This document shows positions 13,001 through 28,000 of a stretch of DNA of 64,000 nt, one piece after another. Source of the stretch: Epiperipatus broadwayi (Eukaryota; Onychophora; Udeonychophora; Euonychophora; Peripatidae); assembly GCA_028023455.1 (NCBI GenBank), contig JAQFVV010006203.1, positions 11,444,876-11,508,875 of the forward strand, written 5' to 3'. The position numbers and the translations under genes are program-made. Every line of letters begins with the position of its first letter. Within the stretch, counting starts at the first letter, position 1. The notes under the pieces were generated by a model. That model was not told the origin of the DNA. It did not search any database and saw only the letters and a list, made by a program, of their open reading frames with translations.

Positions 13001-16000
13001 CAATATCAATCTGAAAAAATACTAAGAATAATAATCCATAATGAAGACCAGATGGTGACTGATGAAAACAATAGAAATTATTATGGAGATATAAATGCCA
13101 AACAATTCTCCAAATGGCTTCTGATTATTAATTTTATAAGTTATTATCTGGTGTTTATTGTGGATTATTACTCTTAATTTAGGACATTATATAATTACAT
13201 CTGAATTATCATATCAATCATCTTGAGGCTAAAGACATTGTTCTCTTAAAATATGAGAGTACATAAAAAAATTTGTTTTTTTAAATTATTGTCCCATTAA
13301 AAAGTTTGCAGAAACAATTCTATATACATTTAGCAAGGCTTAAGAACTGATTGTCATTGATAAGTCATTCAATTATCTAAGAACAATGTGATGTTCATAA
13401 AAAGTTTCCATTTTCTTTAAAAATCTTCAACTTATTATTTCTGAGCTTGAAAATTTATTATATAAACTCTTTTTATTTCTTAATGTTTCAATTATTTTTA
13501 AATAGTTTTATCAAAGATATAATAATATAATTTTAGTACAAATTTATTATAGTACATGTATTATATTTCTGAATATTGGGGGGGGGGGGAGACTATTTAC
13601 GAATGTTGACAAGTTATAATAATATTGTATTTCCCTTATTGCATCATTGTTAAGGACTATAAAAAAAGATTGAAATGTTAATGATGAAACCAGTTTTCGT
13701 AATAAATTTTCATACAGTATATTATTAATTCAGAAATGATTAATTGAAGTTGTTAAAGAGAATGAAGTTGTTGTTTTTATATATTATTTACAAAAAAGAA
13801 TTGACTCATTTTACAATAGGTTTAATACTGTGTGAAAATGAAATCAACACTTATGTACTTAATCTATTCATTTATATCAACCAGTTCAAAACATAGTAAC
13901 TCACTTGGGTCAGGAAACCTGTCAATAACTTATTTGCCAAATAAAAATGTTGCAATGATAAAATTAATAAATAAAGACAATACTGTGAATTGAAAAGTTA
14001 CTTCCAGAGACATAATTATTTTTTTTAAAAAAAAAAGAGAATGACTTTGAGAAAGCAAAATAACAATACAATCCATATAACTGGATATAAGATTAAACAA
14101 TACATATAATTATGAATGGCTTTGTAGTAGAATGGTAGGACACCCATTAATCATTCCAATCACTTATGTTTGAATTCAGGCCTAATTAATTTAAGAATTT
14201 TTTAATCAGATTTGGAATTTAGTTTTGACAGTTGTCCCATTGATAATAAAGAATAAACAAGATTGGAAAACTACTCAAACTATCACCACCCAGAAATTAG
14301 TAAACCCCATGAATTATTGTTTTTTTATTTATTTACTGAGGCTGGTGGAGAGGCCTTTACTCTATAGGGGCTATTTAAAAGGCTATTGTACTATTCACTA
14401 ATTTTTAAAAACAAACGTGTGTGTGTGTATATATATATAATTTCTTTTGCTTGCTGACATTGAATTCTATTTTGGAGACAAAATTTAAAACATATTAATG
14501 TCAATTTAAATATTTGGGTTTTTTTTTCTAAGTAATATATAATTTGTTTTAAAATGAATTTGTAATTAACAACAGGATATAATTACATTTTAATGTGCAC
14601 CAGTGATAAAAATACATGTGATACATCTAACCCCAGTTCATCAATAACTAATTATAAATGAAAGTGAATGATCACTCAGATTTCCTTTTATAAATATTTA
14701 CAATTAATAAATTTAATAAAAAATGTAAAGATGATTCATTTCCAGGAAAATTAGTAAAATATAAATATCAATTACTAAATGCTAACAACCATAAATAATA
14801 TAGAAGATTCAGTTTCAGGAGAATCAATTCATTTTTTTAAACTAAATTAATTATTTCAGTAGTAATTATGATTCATAAATATTGTAAATTATTTCTGAAG
14901 GGGCAAAAGAGTAGTTTGATGTTTTTAAAGGAAATCTAATACTATTTTATATAAAAGATAAAACTGATATTTTTAGAAAATATTACAATTGAAAGAAACT
15001 GAATTCTTATAAATAATAATTAGTAAATTTTAACAAGCAAAATATAAATGTATTATTTTCAAGAGAATCAGTGTAATATATAAATAATAAACCTACTTTT
15101 CTTAACATATGTTAAATTTGGTTAAAACCAGACATTATGATTCTATTTTGACAAATGTGTTCTGTGATCAACCAATAAATCCTTGGACATTATCCATAAT
15201 TTATTATTTTAAAATATGCTAATGTTAACATGTATGTGTTGAATGTTGAACATAGTTTATTAATAGTGTCCAGATAGAAGAAAAATTTAAAGATATAAAC
15301 AGTTCCCAAAATAAGAGTATCAAAATAGTGTCCAGATAGAAGAAAAATTTACAGATATAAACAATTCCCAAATACGAGAGAGTATCTCTTGTCTTGTCAA
15401 AGACAATATAGGTTCATCAATACTAAATACCACATCCAATATAAGTAAGCTTTTTTTTCTTGGGGTTTTTTTTACTTCTTTTTTATCTTATGAGTTTTAA
15501 TTATTTAAGTTGCTAAAAGAGCTAATCACCATAAACTTCTTTATTATTCCCTCAGCTATCTATCTCTATTAATTATTAATACATTGGGCAAATATATTTC
15601 CATTGTTTAATTCCATGCAGAAATTTTTTTTAATGCAAATAAATTGTGTGTATAAAATATATAAAGTCATTGGTGATGACAAAAAAAAGAAGAGGGTGGG
15701 TGGTAAATTTAAAAGATAAGAGTATTAGATGTGACTTTGCACAATGAAGTATAATCAGTAATGATTTGTTTGGAATAAATGAATATTAGGATAAGAATTT
15801 TATTTAGAAATTATTATATCCTTGGAAAGTTTTATATAGGGATACTTCCGTCTTTTCATCTCCAAATATAAAAAGATATAGAAAATGTGACCTAGCAAAT
15901 AACTTAGTTCTCAAAATCTCACTAGATTACCATGCCTGTCAGATTATAGAAATAATTAAATCAATTAATAGCGACAAAGTATGAGATTTTTTTTCTTCTA

Positions 16001-19000
16001 AATATATACAACTTTTAAAAAAAATCTCTTATCATAAATACACTGCTTTTTTATGCCTGACATCAAAGGAACAACTAATTTGGAAAAGATGTAAGATTGT
16101 GCACAGCAGTTATTATCTTATTTTTATTATATGCAGTTAATATAAAGTATGAATAATTTCCATTTTTAGCATCAATTTATAATTATCTTACCATCATGTT
16201 TATTTGCAATAAAAAAAAGTATCTTACAAAATAAAACTATTGATTATACTTTAGATTAAAAATTCAAATGATTTCATTTTCTTTCCATAGAATTTTCCTC
16301 TTTTTTTAGTTTTACTATTTCTAAAAATTACATTCATATCGGCCTTTCAAGCCAAATTGTGCAAACGCTTTTGCGAGTGTTAAATAATAAATGAATACCG
16401 TCTGACCAATACAAGTTGGTCAGACGGTATTCATTTATTATTTAACACTCGCAAAAGCGTTTGCACAATTTGGCTTGAAAGGCCGATATGAATGTAATTA
16501 CAATTGTATACAGACGCTATAAAAATAAATGCTGATTTATTTCTAAAAATGTAAAGTGGTCAATTAATTTTTTTCAATTTTAATCAAAATGTATTTATTT
16601 ACTTCATGTGTGATTGATTCTTTATAATTTTATTAGCATTTAAACAAATTTCCAATATATCAAGAATAAATAGAAGTAGATATTGAAATAGGAATAAAAA
16701 ATGATGCCCAGAAAAAAAAAACTCAATAGAACATTGAAATAGAAAAATTAGCTTCAAATTAAAAGATGGAAACCACCTTAAATTTTTAACAATTGAAAAA
16801 TCTATTGATTAATTGGTTGTGTAAATTGTATAGTATAATATCTTGAGAAATCTCAATGGAGATGAAAGCCAGTTCCCTTCGATAAATATTATAATATAGT
16901 TATTAATAGTTGTTTATTTCAATCTTATTTTGATTGATTATATATTTATTTAAAACCTATTGAACATGACACATATTTAAATAATGAAACCATAGGAATA
17001 ATTTCTTTTTTTTTTTTTTTACTAAATCATAAAAGTCAAAAAGAAAATCACTGCAAGAAATAAATTGATAAATCCAGACAAAATCACATTACTAAATGAT
17101 AATTTTATGCCATCCATGTTTTTGAAGTTTGAAAGAACATTTGGTCATATTTTTTTTACGAATGTAAGGCTAGTTTTCAACAAAGTGCATGATAGGAAAT
17201 AGTGCAGATTCTGTGATTAATAGAAAATCCAATATATAGAGTTCACTTAAATACTATTTGGAGCTCATACAAGTAAATTAATATTTAAATTATTTCCCAT
17301 AATACACTTCATAGTTTAACCCAGGGGTCAGCAACCTATGGCACCCATGACATGGAATATTTTGAAATAGTAAAAAAAATATATTTTAATTTCAGCATCT
17401 TTTTTTTTGTTTTTACATTCAACATTGAATTTATGATTAAATTATTATTTATCAGAAAATAATATACTTGACTTCATTTAAAAGATATTTTTGTTTGCAA
17501 GCAAAAAAAAATCTACATATTTACACTTCTGACAAAATTAAAAAATGAGATCTGTAATGCAAATTAAAAGCTTATTATGTTATCAATTGTATAAACCTAT
17601 TTTCAGTAGTTGAATGGTAAATAATCAATGCTCATCGGCAGCATTTCTTTCAAAAAAAGAGATTCTCATGACATAGTGACTGAGAAATTCCCTAAATGTC
17701 CCACAAAAGACAAAAACATGATATTTGCTCTTTTCAAGACTCTTGAATAAATGAATATGAACTTGTATGACAAAAAGATTGCACTGTATGTATATTATGC
17801 TGTGAAAGTATTGTATGTTGTACCTCAAATGTACAAAGACATTATCAAACTAAACATGTGTTCATGTTTAAAAACTCTTATGAGAAAAGTAAAGCTATAA
17901 AAAGAGTTGTTTCTGCCTTTAAGAAACAAACTAATTATTTTAGTCAAATAATTGGAACCCAAAATAAAATCACCAAATGTAGTTATACAATTGCTCATTG
18001 TGTGGCTTTGAAAAGCAAACCTTTCACAGATGGACAGTTCATCAAAGAAACATTTTATGAAAAATGCTGAAATCTTATTCATTGACCTACCAAATAAACA
18101 AATGATACTGTCTCGAATTCAAGAAATACCAGCTTCTGCAAGATCAATTCAAAGAATAATAACAAGAGAAAAACAGTTTATAACAAGCTGCACTGATGTA
18201 AATGATGTGGCATGCTTAGCAATAGTTGCACAATATTGTGACAACAATCATATTTATGAAGGATTGTGTTGCTTGATTCCTCTTACTGATACAACAAAGG
18301 GACATGATATTTTCACTGCATTTTTCAATTATTTTAAAAATTAAAAAATCAACATAAATAAAATATTTAGTGTTACTACTGATGCCAGCTGTGCAACGGT
18401 TGGAAAGGAAAAGGAATTTGTTAAACTTCTTGAAAATCATATTAAATATCGAATATTGAGTTTCCATTGCATTATACACCAGGAAATTTAGTTGCAAAAA
18501 TCTCATCATAATGCTTGAATTCTGTGATGGACACGGTCATTAAAATAATTAATTTCTTCATTAACACATAGGCAATTTAAATCCTCTTTGCAAGAAATGG
18601 ATAGTATATATATATAGACCTCCCTCTATACAGCAATGTTCGTTGGATTAGTCGAGGTAATGTCTTTGAACAGATTTGTATCATATCTGAAAGAAATCAA
18701 GATGTTTCTTGATTAAAAAAACAATATTATCTGGCTGACCGATATAACTCAACACCTGAATGAGTTAAGCTTGCATTTGCAAGGGAAGCGTCAAACAGTA
18801 CTAGAACTTTTTGAATATTGCAAAGGATTTGCATCAAAATTAGATATATTTTGGTGTGCTATTACCACTAACACTTACAAGTACTTTCCAAATATAAAGG
18901 CCCATACAAATCAATTTAACATTAACAAAGACGAACTTCAAAAATACATTAAGCTCTCAGAGAAGAATTTTCCAAATGATGTGAAGACTTCCAAATACAC

Positions 19001-22000
19001 ACACCCATATTTTCTTTCCTCATCAAATCTGACTTAATTGATTTAAAGATGACTCCATTTGATTTATCTTTTTCTGAGTCAATGGATATTGATAGTTTTT
19101 GAAATGGAATTAATCAAATTAATGCAAACAGAATTGTGGAAAACTAAATTTGTAGAATTGCAGAAAACTCTTGAAGAGAACTACCTAGAAAAATCAGCTG
19201 TCATTCTCAATTGTTGGATATCGTTACCTGAAAGATTTAATTCTTTGAAAAAAAAAAACTGCTTGTGCTCTGCTTTCTTACTTACGTGAACAAATTTTCA
19301 CACATACAAAAAATATTTTGAGTTTACAAAGAAGTTGTTTAACACCTGAACATTCAGAAGCATGCATGAAGCTAAAATTGACCAATTATGTATCTGACAT
19401 TGAGCAAAGAGATACAAGGGCAATGTTCACCTTAGTTTATTTTAATAATAAAAAATGGCCAATCATATTAGAATTCATGACATTTTTTTCTTATTTAAAT
19501 TATATATTTTGTATAGGTAAAAAGTTAATTTATAATTTGTAATATAATTTTTAATAAGCATATTAAAAATTACAAATTTAAAAAAAGATACTTTTCACAT
19601 GATTCTAAGTATTTTAAAATATTGAATGACCAGTAATATAAGATCCAGTTATAATGGACTTCAAAAGTATATATTATGTAGTAGTGTATATTATATACTA
19701 TAATATTATATATAACTTTGAAGCAAATTATAACTGAACCAATTTTGATGATATAATATAATTGGTAAAATCATGTCGGCACGCGGAATAACATCGTAAC
19801 ATATGTTCGGCACTACACTACTAAAAGGTTGCTGCCCTTTGATCTAACCTACTGTTTTTCTACCATTTGCCTTCTATAGAGGAGCTCTGTATTGGAAATG
19901 CATTTAAGGAATTAAATAAAAAATGTTATTGAAATTTTAGCTTATTGCAAGAAGCATGAAAAACAATCAAATATTTTATTATTTGTAGTTCAAAAAAGTT
20001 TGAGTACCTGAAGTGACAGAATTGGGCCAACAATTCATGCAGTGCACACTTACATTAATACATACAATGATTACCAAAAAATGAAGAAATTGGGCCAATA
20101 AAAGTATCTCTGGTTTATTCATTAAATACTGAAGAAAATTATATTCAGAGAATCAGCAAACAAGATTGATGAGAATGTTGGCACACTCTTCTGACAGTGT
20201 AAAAAATTTTCTAATAACAAAAATCTGTTTCAACTGAATAATTTTGTGTTTTCTGTAGAATAAAAATCATACAAAGTTCCATTTACAAAAATTCTTTCAA
20301 ATGGGAAATTTTTTTATACAGAAAGTAGCTGTTATATTCAAAATTAAAAGCAAACAATTTTGTTCCTATGATTATGTGTTTAACAAATCAGTTTTCAAAT
20401 TAAGCTCTAGACAATAAAAATATATATAATTAAAACATTTCTCTAAAAGAATATGAACTTCACTTGCACATAACAAATAAACATGTGCAGTTGATAGAAA
20501 TGCAACAATAACAACAATAAAAAAATATTGACCAACAGAAATCAGTAATGTTTAACAAGCAAATAAATGCTAAATAAACCTCAACATGATATTCATAAAA
20601 TAATATTTGTATACTATATGACCATTATTTCTCATATGTTTACACAATTTGTTAAAACAGTAAAAATTCTTTCCGTACAATAGTGCCACTTGGTGCAAGC
20701 ATTAAAATACTTCTCTAATGCCTACTCATCCAAAGATCTAGGTGCATTGCTATCGAGTCCAAACCTCCTTATTGATGAAAGCCATAAGTTATACACTAGT
20801 TTGAAGATATTAGATGATTAGGCTCTAAAGAAGGATTTTAATGTATAAACCTTCCAGCATCCAATAATTGCTATGGCTTATACTAGGTGGCACTAATGTA
20901 TGGAGAGAATTGCTAATATTTTAATATGTTCAATATTTGGATAAGCATAATGATACATTTCATAAGCAATAACAGCAAGTAAGTTATTCACTGAAATTAT
21001 GAAAAATTTCTAGATTTAGAAGCAATTTTGAAATTTGAATCTAGAAATAAAAAATAAAGAAACACAAGTTTATTATTAAGAGTAAAGAATTCAGAATAAA
21101 ATTGTTAATTTATTCAAGTAATAGAAGTAATTATATGTAACCAAATATAAGTCACTTGAATATGATAATACTAGAGACAATAGTCTTATAGAATAACTTT
21201 TAATAATTAATATTGTGGAGCTACTGGAGAAAAAAAACAAACTTGATATAAAAAGTATAGGTGTTATTTTAATGAAAAAATAATATATATATTTACTTTT
21301 AAATATTCACCAAAAAAAATGTGGAGAATAAGTCTATATAGTACTAATGTGGTTAGTAAACAAATGTATACATATAGTAAATTAAACTTTGGAGTGTGAC
21401 ATTTTATAAATATCCATTCCTTTTGAACAATAATTAATCTGAATCACTTCTGCATAACATGCTACTTCTATTTTCCAATAGAACAAAGAGAAATTGAATC
21501 AAAAGAGCTATGCAGATTTGTATCCTAATAATGTTGAATCCATTTTATAATCAGGATAAACATTTTTTGGCTATGGTTAAACTGAGACATAGCAATTGAA
21601 AAGAGATTTACAAAAACTGAACAGGCTAAAATTTTTGGTTTCCTTATAATACCCACATTAAAAATGATAAAGAGCATCTAAAACACCCCACAAAGTTGAT
21701 ATTATCTTAAAAGATCATGAAGATTGATATACATGTTAATGAATGACCTGATGAAAAAATTAAAATAATTTATTCATATGTTATAATAATTTATCTTTTG
21801 CAAATCAGCAGAAAAAAGCTTTTCCAAACCATAATTAATAAAAACTACTAAAAATGACAATGTTTTATTCTGTAATTGTGAAACCTGAAATTTTGAAGGT
21901 TTAATTGCTCTTTAAAAATTAAAGAAAAAAAATTTTTTTTATAGAATATATATAATTGAATAATTAGTCACTGAGGTCATACGATATTTGACCACCAGAG

Positions 22001-25000
22001 CTGACAGATTTACATTTATCCAGGAATTTTTAATTCTTGAATCCATTATTAGCAAATTGTTAATTTTTATTATTTTCCCATCAATTATCAAAGAGTCATA
22101 TTAATTTTAATATTTTGTTGTTAAGTTTAGCATAACTGGCACACAAAATTAAAGGTTCCAGAAATGATTCTCTGATGAATAACATAATATATATATATAT
22201 AACACAAACTAAATGAATGGCACTGTTAAATACATAGTCTACTATTACATACTTCTTATCTTTCTCATGACCTTAGCGAAATCAAGTATACTATGTATGT
22301 ATATTTTAGTGATTTTATATTTTTCTGAATTTTAGTTATATAAACATGATGCATACATAAATATAAATGCTTTTTGGGTGTATATAGAATGTGTTTTGTC
22401 AGCCATATTCCCCTAGCAAAATTTACTTTTTATGTTAAATGGGTCTAGTAAATATTAGGGCTAATATGCATATATTTTTGATTTAATGTAAAAAGTATTA
22501 TTATAATATATAGTTCATCTTTGAGTTCATAATCTATACACTGATGACACTTCAGCAAGAAAAGCAATGAAGAAATTATCCATAATAAATTAAATGCATA
22601 TATTTATCACTCAATTCATTAAGCAGTCTTTTAATAAACAAGGCAATAAAAAATATAACCCATAATAACAGTAAATAAGCCTGTTAAATAAAAACAATAA
22701 AAAAGTAACCCATGGGAAATTAACTTCATGTATATAATTGTCCTAAAAACATTGCAATCAATAAATAAAAAAAATCCATAGTAAGTTAAATGACAATAAT
22801 AAATGATTGAAATGTAATTTCAAAAATCACATATCAAAATGTAACACAGTTTATTAAACTTTTAAAAAAATATAGACTTCCATCATTAATTCATTTGAGA
22901 AGTATCTTTTTTGTTATCCCATTGATAAATTGAAAAAAAAAAATCATCCACTGCCCTATGTTTCTAATTAATAAAGTAATTTATTTGTTTCGAAATTAAT
23001 AAGAAAATATGTCAATTTTATCATTGCAGCATAATAAATTATATTTTCATATTTATTATTGTCATTTAAGTTAGTATGGATTACATTTTTTTATAATTAT
23101 TTTGCTTTTTTTTTTGACAAATAAATATATACTATTAAACAATTTTTACCCCCCCCCCCCAATTAAAGCACCATTTGGTGGCTAGATTATGAAACTTAAA
23201 AGATATCATATCAGTGTCCAACTAAATCCATATGGCTACGAGTTGAATAAAGATAACAAAAATTGATTCAACACTATTTATCATAAAACAGTATTCTTCT
23301 ATGTTCGTATTTATATCAACATTCAAGTCAAATATGTTGTATACAAATTAATTTTTTATCATTAATATATTGAATGCAAATGGTATCTACTGATTTTTTT
23401 TATTCTATTTGAGATAACTTACAAATTGAAAAAAAAAAAGGAAATAAAATATTTCTAACTGGAGTCACCAGATAACTTTATTAATTCAAATGTAATAGTG
23501 TAATTAATTGTAATAGTATCTAATTGTTTATAAATAGTATAGTAGGTAATAATGCCAGAATTTAAGTACATTAACTGTTCAAGAGTGAATATTATAAAAG
23601 CGAATATTATAAATTGCTCCGTCAGATTTAGCGCAATTATAGAGTAATGTATTCAGATCTAAAAATTCCTGGATGGATTCTCAGCTGAGTAAAATACAAA
23701 AATATAATTCAATGAGTTTAATTAAATTAACTGAATGTTATACTGTATAGTGCTTTTTTTTTTTGTTAATATGCTTATTCTAGCTTCTCTATATTAGACT
23801 TAAAAAGTTTAACGAGCTCTAAATCGTTTCATTTTTATTATTAACATATAAAATTATATATAAAAAAAGAAATCAATTTTTTCTTAAAATTCAAAAACGT
23901 TCATTAGAATTTAATTTACATAAATTCATTAGAGATCCACTTTATATATTCTTTTCCTTAAAAAGTAACGAGGAATTTAAATAAATACGGATCTAATAAA
24001 GTTTTTTTAAAAAAAAAAAAATTATTGCACTGAAAATATTTAATACTATCAAATAAAAATTAGCAGCTAGGAAAAGATATTTCGATAAACTTCTGAAATT
24101 ATTAAAAAAAAGAAAGAACAGCATTTTGGGATATTTTGTACGCTGAAATAATATGGTTAAGTACTTAATATCCCAGAATGCCTGCACAAGACGAAAAAAA
24201 AATTCGCATAGCTTTATGGGAAGTGTTGTACTCCGTTTCATTAAGAACAGTAAGAACATTCTTACAAAGGATGATGGGAATTTATGTACTAAGAGCAACT
24301 AAACTTAGGGATTTTATCATATTTGTGATTTTTAAATAATTAATGAAAAAAAATTCAAAATACAAAAATAAATTGCGTATAGCAAAAAAAAAAAAAAAAA
24401 GACAGACGTACGGCATGTTTGTTAAAAATAAAACACATTTAATTATACGGCAGTGGAAGTTTTTTTAAATGAAAAAATTGCAAAAATCTCAGCTTTGAAA
24501 TGATTATGAGCACAGACATTTTCAACTACCTAATATAAGCTACAAAATTAATTTTTCCTTGGATTTTGCTATTGCTTAAAAATAGTTTGACATTTTCGAA
24601 GTATATATGAATGATAATTTTTGTGCTTGAAAACCGATTAACTAGGTGTGAAAATACATTTGTTCACCATTAGTAGCAATTTGCTATTGCTTGCCATCTT
24701 CTTCACACAAATAACCATTTTAATTCCAGAACATCATTAAGATGCACAATAAATATTTTATTAAGGTTGGTATACTTTATAAGCTAAAGAATACTAATTT
24801 ATAGGAGACATGTAAATAAAATTATTCTATAGTTACCAATAGTATTAGTCTGTATTAATCAAATATAAAAGATCGAACAGCAAAAACAATTTTGTTATGG
24901 ACAAAATTAAATACATTAAAAAGTTTGTTTTTATTGATTTTTTGATTATGTAAAGTTATGTAAATTTATTATTATCAGTGAGTGAATAAATACATCTATA

Positions 25001-28000
25001 TATCAGTTCTAATAATATGATGTAATTCAAATGAGATGTTGAAATGAACTATAAGAGTGTTAAACAATGAGAAAATATTGATCTAATGGAATTCTTGATT
25101 ATTCATAGTATTCCATTGTAAGGTCATATTTATGCATAAATACATTAGTCATTGGCATGAGGACTTACAAATAAAATATGGAATTGCAAATTTTACAAAT
25201 TATTTTTAAGATTTCCTCATGAATTTTACTCCAATTAAGAATCCTACAATAGCATCTTGGCTCTTAAAAGTTTTGCACAGTCTTATTATTGTTGCAGCTG
25301 CCTTGGGGGGGGGGGGATCAAAGATTAAAATAAAATACTGGCCATCAAATGTAACTGAATCATATGGTAATATAAGATGTAAAAAAAAAAGAAACTTTTT
25401 GTTATGTAATAAAATCTGTAGTTAATTAAAAAGTTCAAGAGGTTAATTGATCATTCCTGGCCTGAATATTAAAGTTAATGGTACTAAAGAAACATAAGAA
25501 ATCATTTCAACATAAACATGCAATTATTCTGACATTCATGTGAGAAAAGAGCTACACTTTGATTAGTTAAAAGAAATCCACTTTTTCTAAATCAGTTTAT
25601 GTTGTAGTTTATATAGTGAAAAGTATTATAAACAAGTTTAACAATTATTACTCAAATGTCAATTATTTAGAAATATATGCTGTGAAGGTATCTTTATATA
25701 TCATGTATAGAATATAAGGTGAGAAATTATTAGATTCAATTAAGGTCTGCATCGATACTTCTAATAATTATAAGAATAATTTTGTGTTTATACATAGAGT
25801 AAAGGATTTGTTTATGATTGCATTCTCTTTTATAGTCTGAGATATTTTGCTGTTAACTTTTCTATGACCAACTATTGCTAATATCATTCTATGTACACGC
25901 TGATCTATATAGATATTAATAACAAATATTAAGATGGATTATAGAAAGCACAGGTGAATGAATTGTGATCATTCTTTGAATTTATAGATTATGAAAAGCT
26001 ACTTGTTCTATAAACATTTTTACAGTGATTAAGTGTAGACCCAATTTATCATCATATTCTGAATAATATTTATATAATAAGGATATATGATAGGATGATT
26101 TCATATCTCTTTAATTTTTTTATAGCAGTTTTACAAGAAATATTTTGGGAATTAAAATGAGGAAGCTAAGGGAAAATAATGTATATTTTGCAGATAATAT
26201 GGTTGTTTTTGTAAATAATGCTTCAGAAAATGTTGCAAGATTTATCAGATGAAATAAAGTAAATACTAATAAGAAAATTAATGGTCAATGGATTTTCTCA
26301 GAAGAAAAAAATAGACTGACTGATCGTCATGAATTAGAAAAAGATTGACAGTTACGAATTAGAAATTAATAATTACAAATATTTTGGTCAGATTATTAAT
26401 TCACATGGAAACATAATGAAATTAATTATAGAATTAAAATTGGACAGAGTGTTTTTGGTAAAAATAATTTGATATTAAAGAAAATATATCTATGTGATTG
26501 AAAAGAAAGATGTTTAACAATGCACTTTGCCATATCTTATTTGTAGATTTAAAACTTGGATACTGGGTAGAAGAGAATACAGACTTCACACTATTCAATA
26601 TAGTATAAAAATTGTATATCTGGAATAACAAGAAGGGTTTGAAAGTGAAATATTTGGATAAAAGAATGAACAGATATCATGACACCATTGAAAAAAATTG
26701 GAGACTGAAATGATGTAAACTGGATATATTGCTAGATAAAATGATACAAATGAACATTTGAATGCACCTTAAACTGAATTCCAAGAGATTCTAAAAAAGC
26801 TAGAAAGAAATTACATGCAAGATGGAGGCATGAAATAAGAAAGTTTGTTTGGTATAATGAAATTAGTGATTAAAGATCAGAGGAAGTATATTTTGGAAAA
26901 GATCAGTAATGATTACAAATGATAAAAAATTAAGACATTATAAAAACAAACGAAAATTTAAAAAAAGGACAATGAAAATAGATTGGCTCTATTTAGGAGA
27001 TTGTTAGAGGAAAAATAAAATAAAACTATAAATTTTAGTGTAAGATGAAAGATTAAGATTAATTAATAAATGAAAAAGGTTAAATATAACTATGGGCTAT
27101 GGGTTTTCTAAAACTTTACTCATTAGTTGAGAGATCATCACATCTTTTAAATAGCTGGCTGCAGCATAAAAAAAGTTTATTAGATTTATAAAAAATAACA
27201 AAATCGTTAACTTCAAGATGCTGAGAATTCATAACATATCTTTTATTCTTAGTTTATTTTTAAATTAATTATCATAGCTATTGATACATTTACTAAGCAA
27301 TAATTAGGTGATTGGCTATAGTCCAGAAATGTAAAAAAAGCCCAAAACAAATCTATATGCCTGTTAAGGACCTGAAAAAATTTATTTATCTGCATAGAAT
27401 TTAAACTTGAGAGTGTGATTGTGTTAATCACCATGCTATAAAGCTTTTATATATATATATAATGAATGTTTGCACTCTTACATGCATATAGAAAAGCACA
27501 CACACTATTTCAAAATTTAAAACTTTTACTAATTTCATGCAGTTTTGTCAGAAAAGTCAATTGTTCTGTTTTGTTAAAATTCCTTTTGTTCTTATTTCTT
27601 TCATTCGGAACACATAAATTAATTTATAATTTAAGAAAACAAAGGCAAATCAAAATTTGCATATAGAGAACTAATCAAAAATGTAATGAAAATATATATA
27701 TCAGATATTCCTACAAAATAGTTCATTGGTTACTTAATAATTAACATTTCCAAAACATTTATTACAGATAAGCCATGGCTCAGCTTGGATAGAGATATGA
27801 CACCCCATTACTGGTAATGCCTGCATCATATTTTAGTTATATTTTTTGCTTTATAATCAGTATAACAACATCTAACTAATTCATTAAAGATACTAATTTA
27901 TTGACCAATGCTGGAAATTATAGGTGGACCCTTGATAGAAAAATCCTGACTTGTAATCTGAAATTAATGACATTATAAATCTTAATAACTAAAGTAAACT

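Noticed and set aside
23993-24298. 101-codon minus-strand frame in the CpG-enriched patch
   Set aside because: Phe/Leu/Lys-rich low-complexity translation typical of chance frames in AT-rich DNA, with no motif and no splice support.
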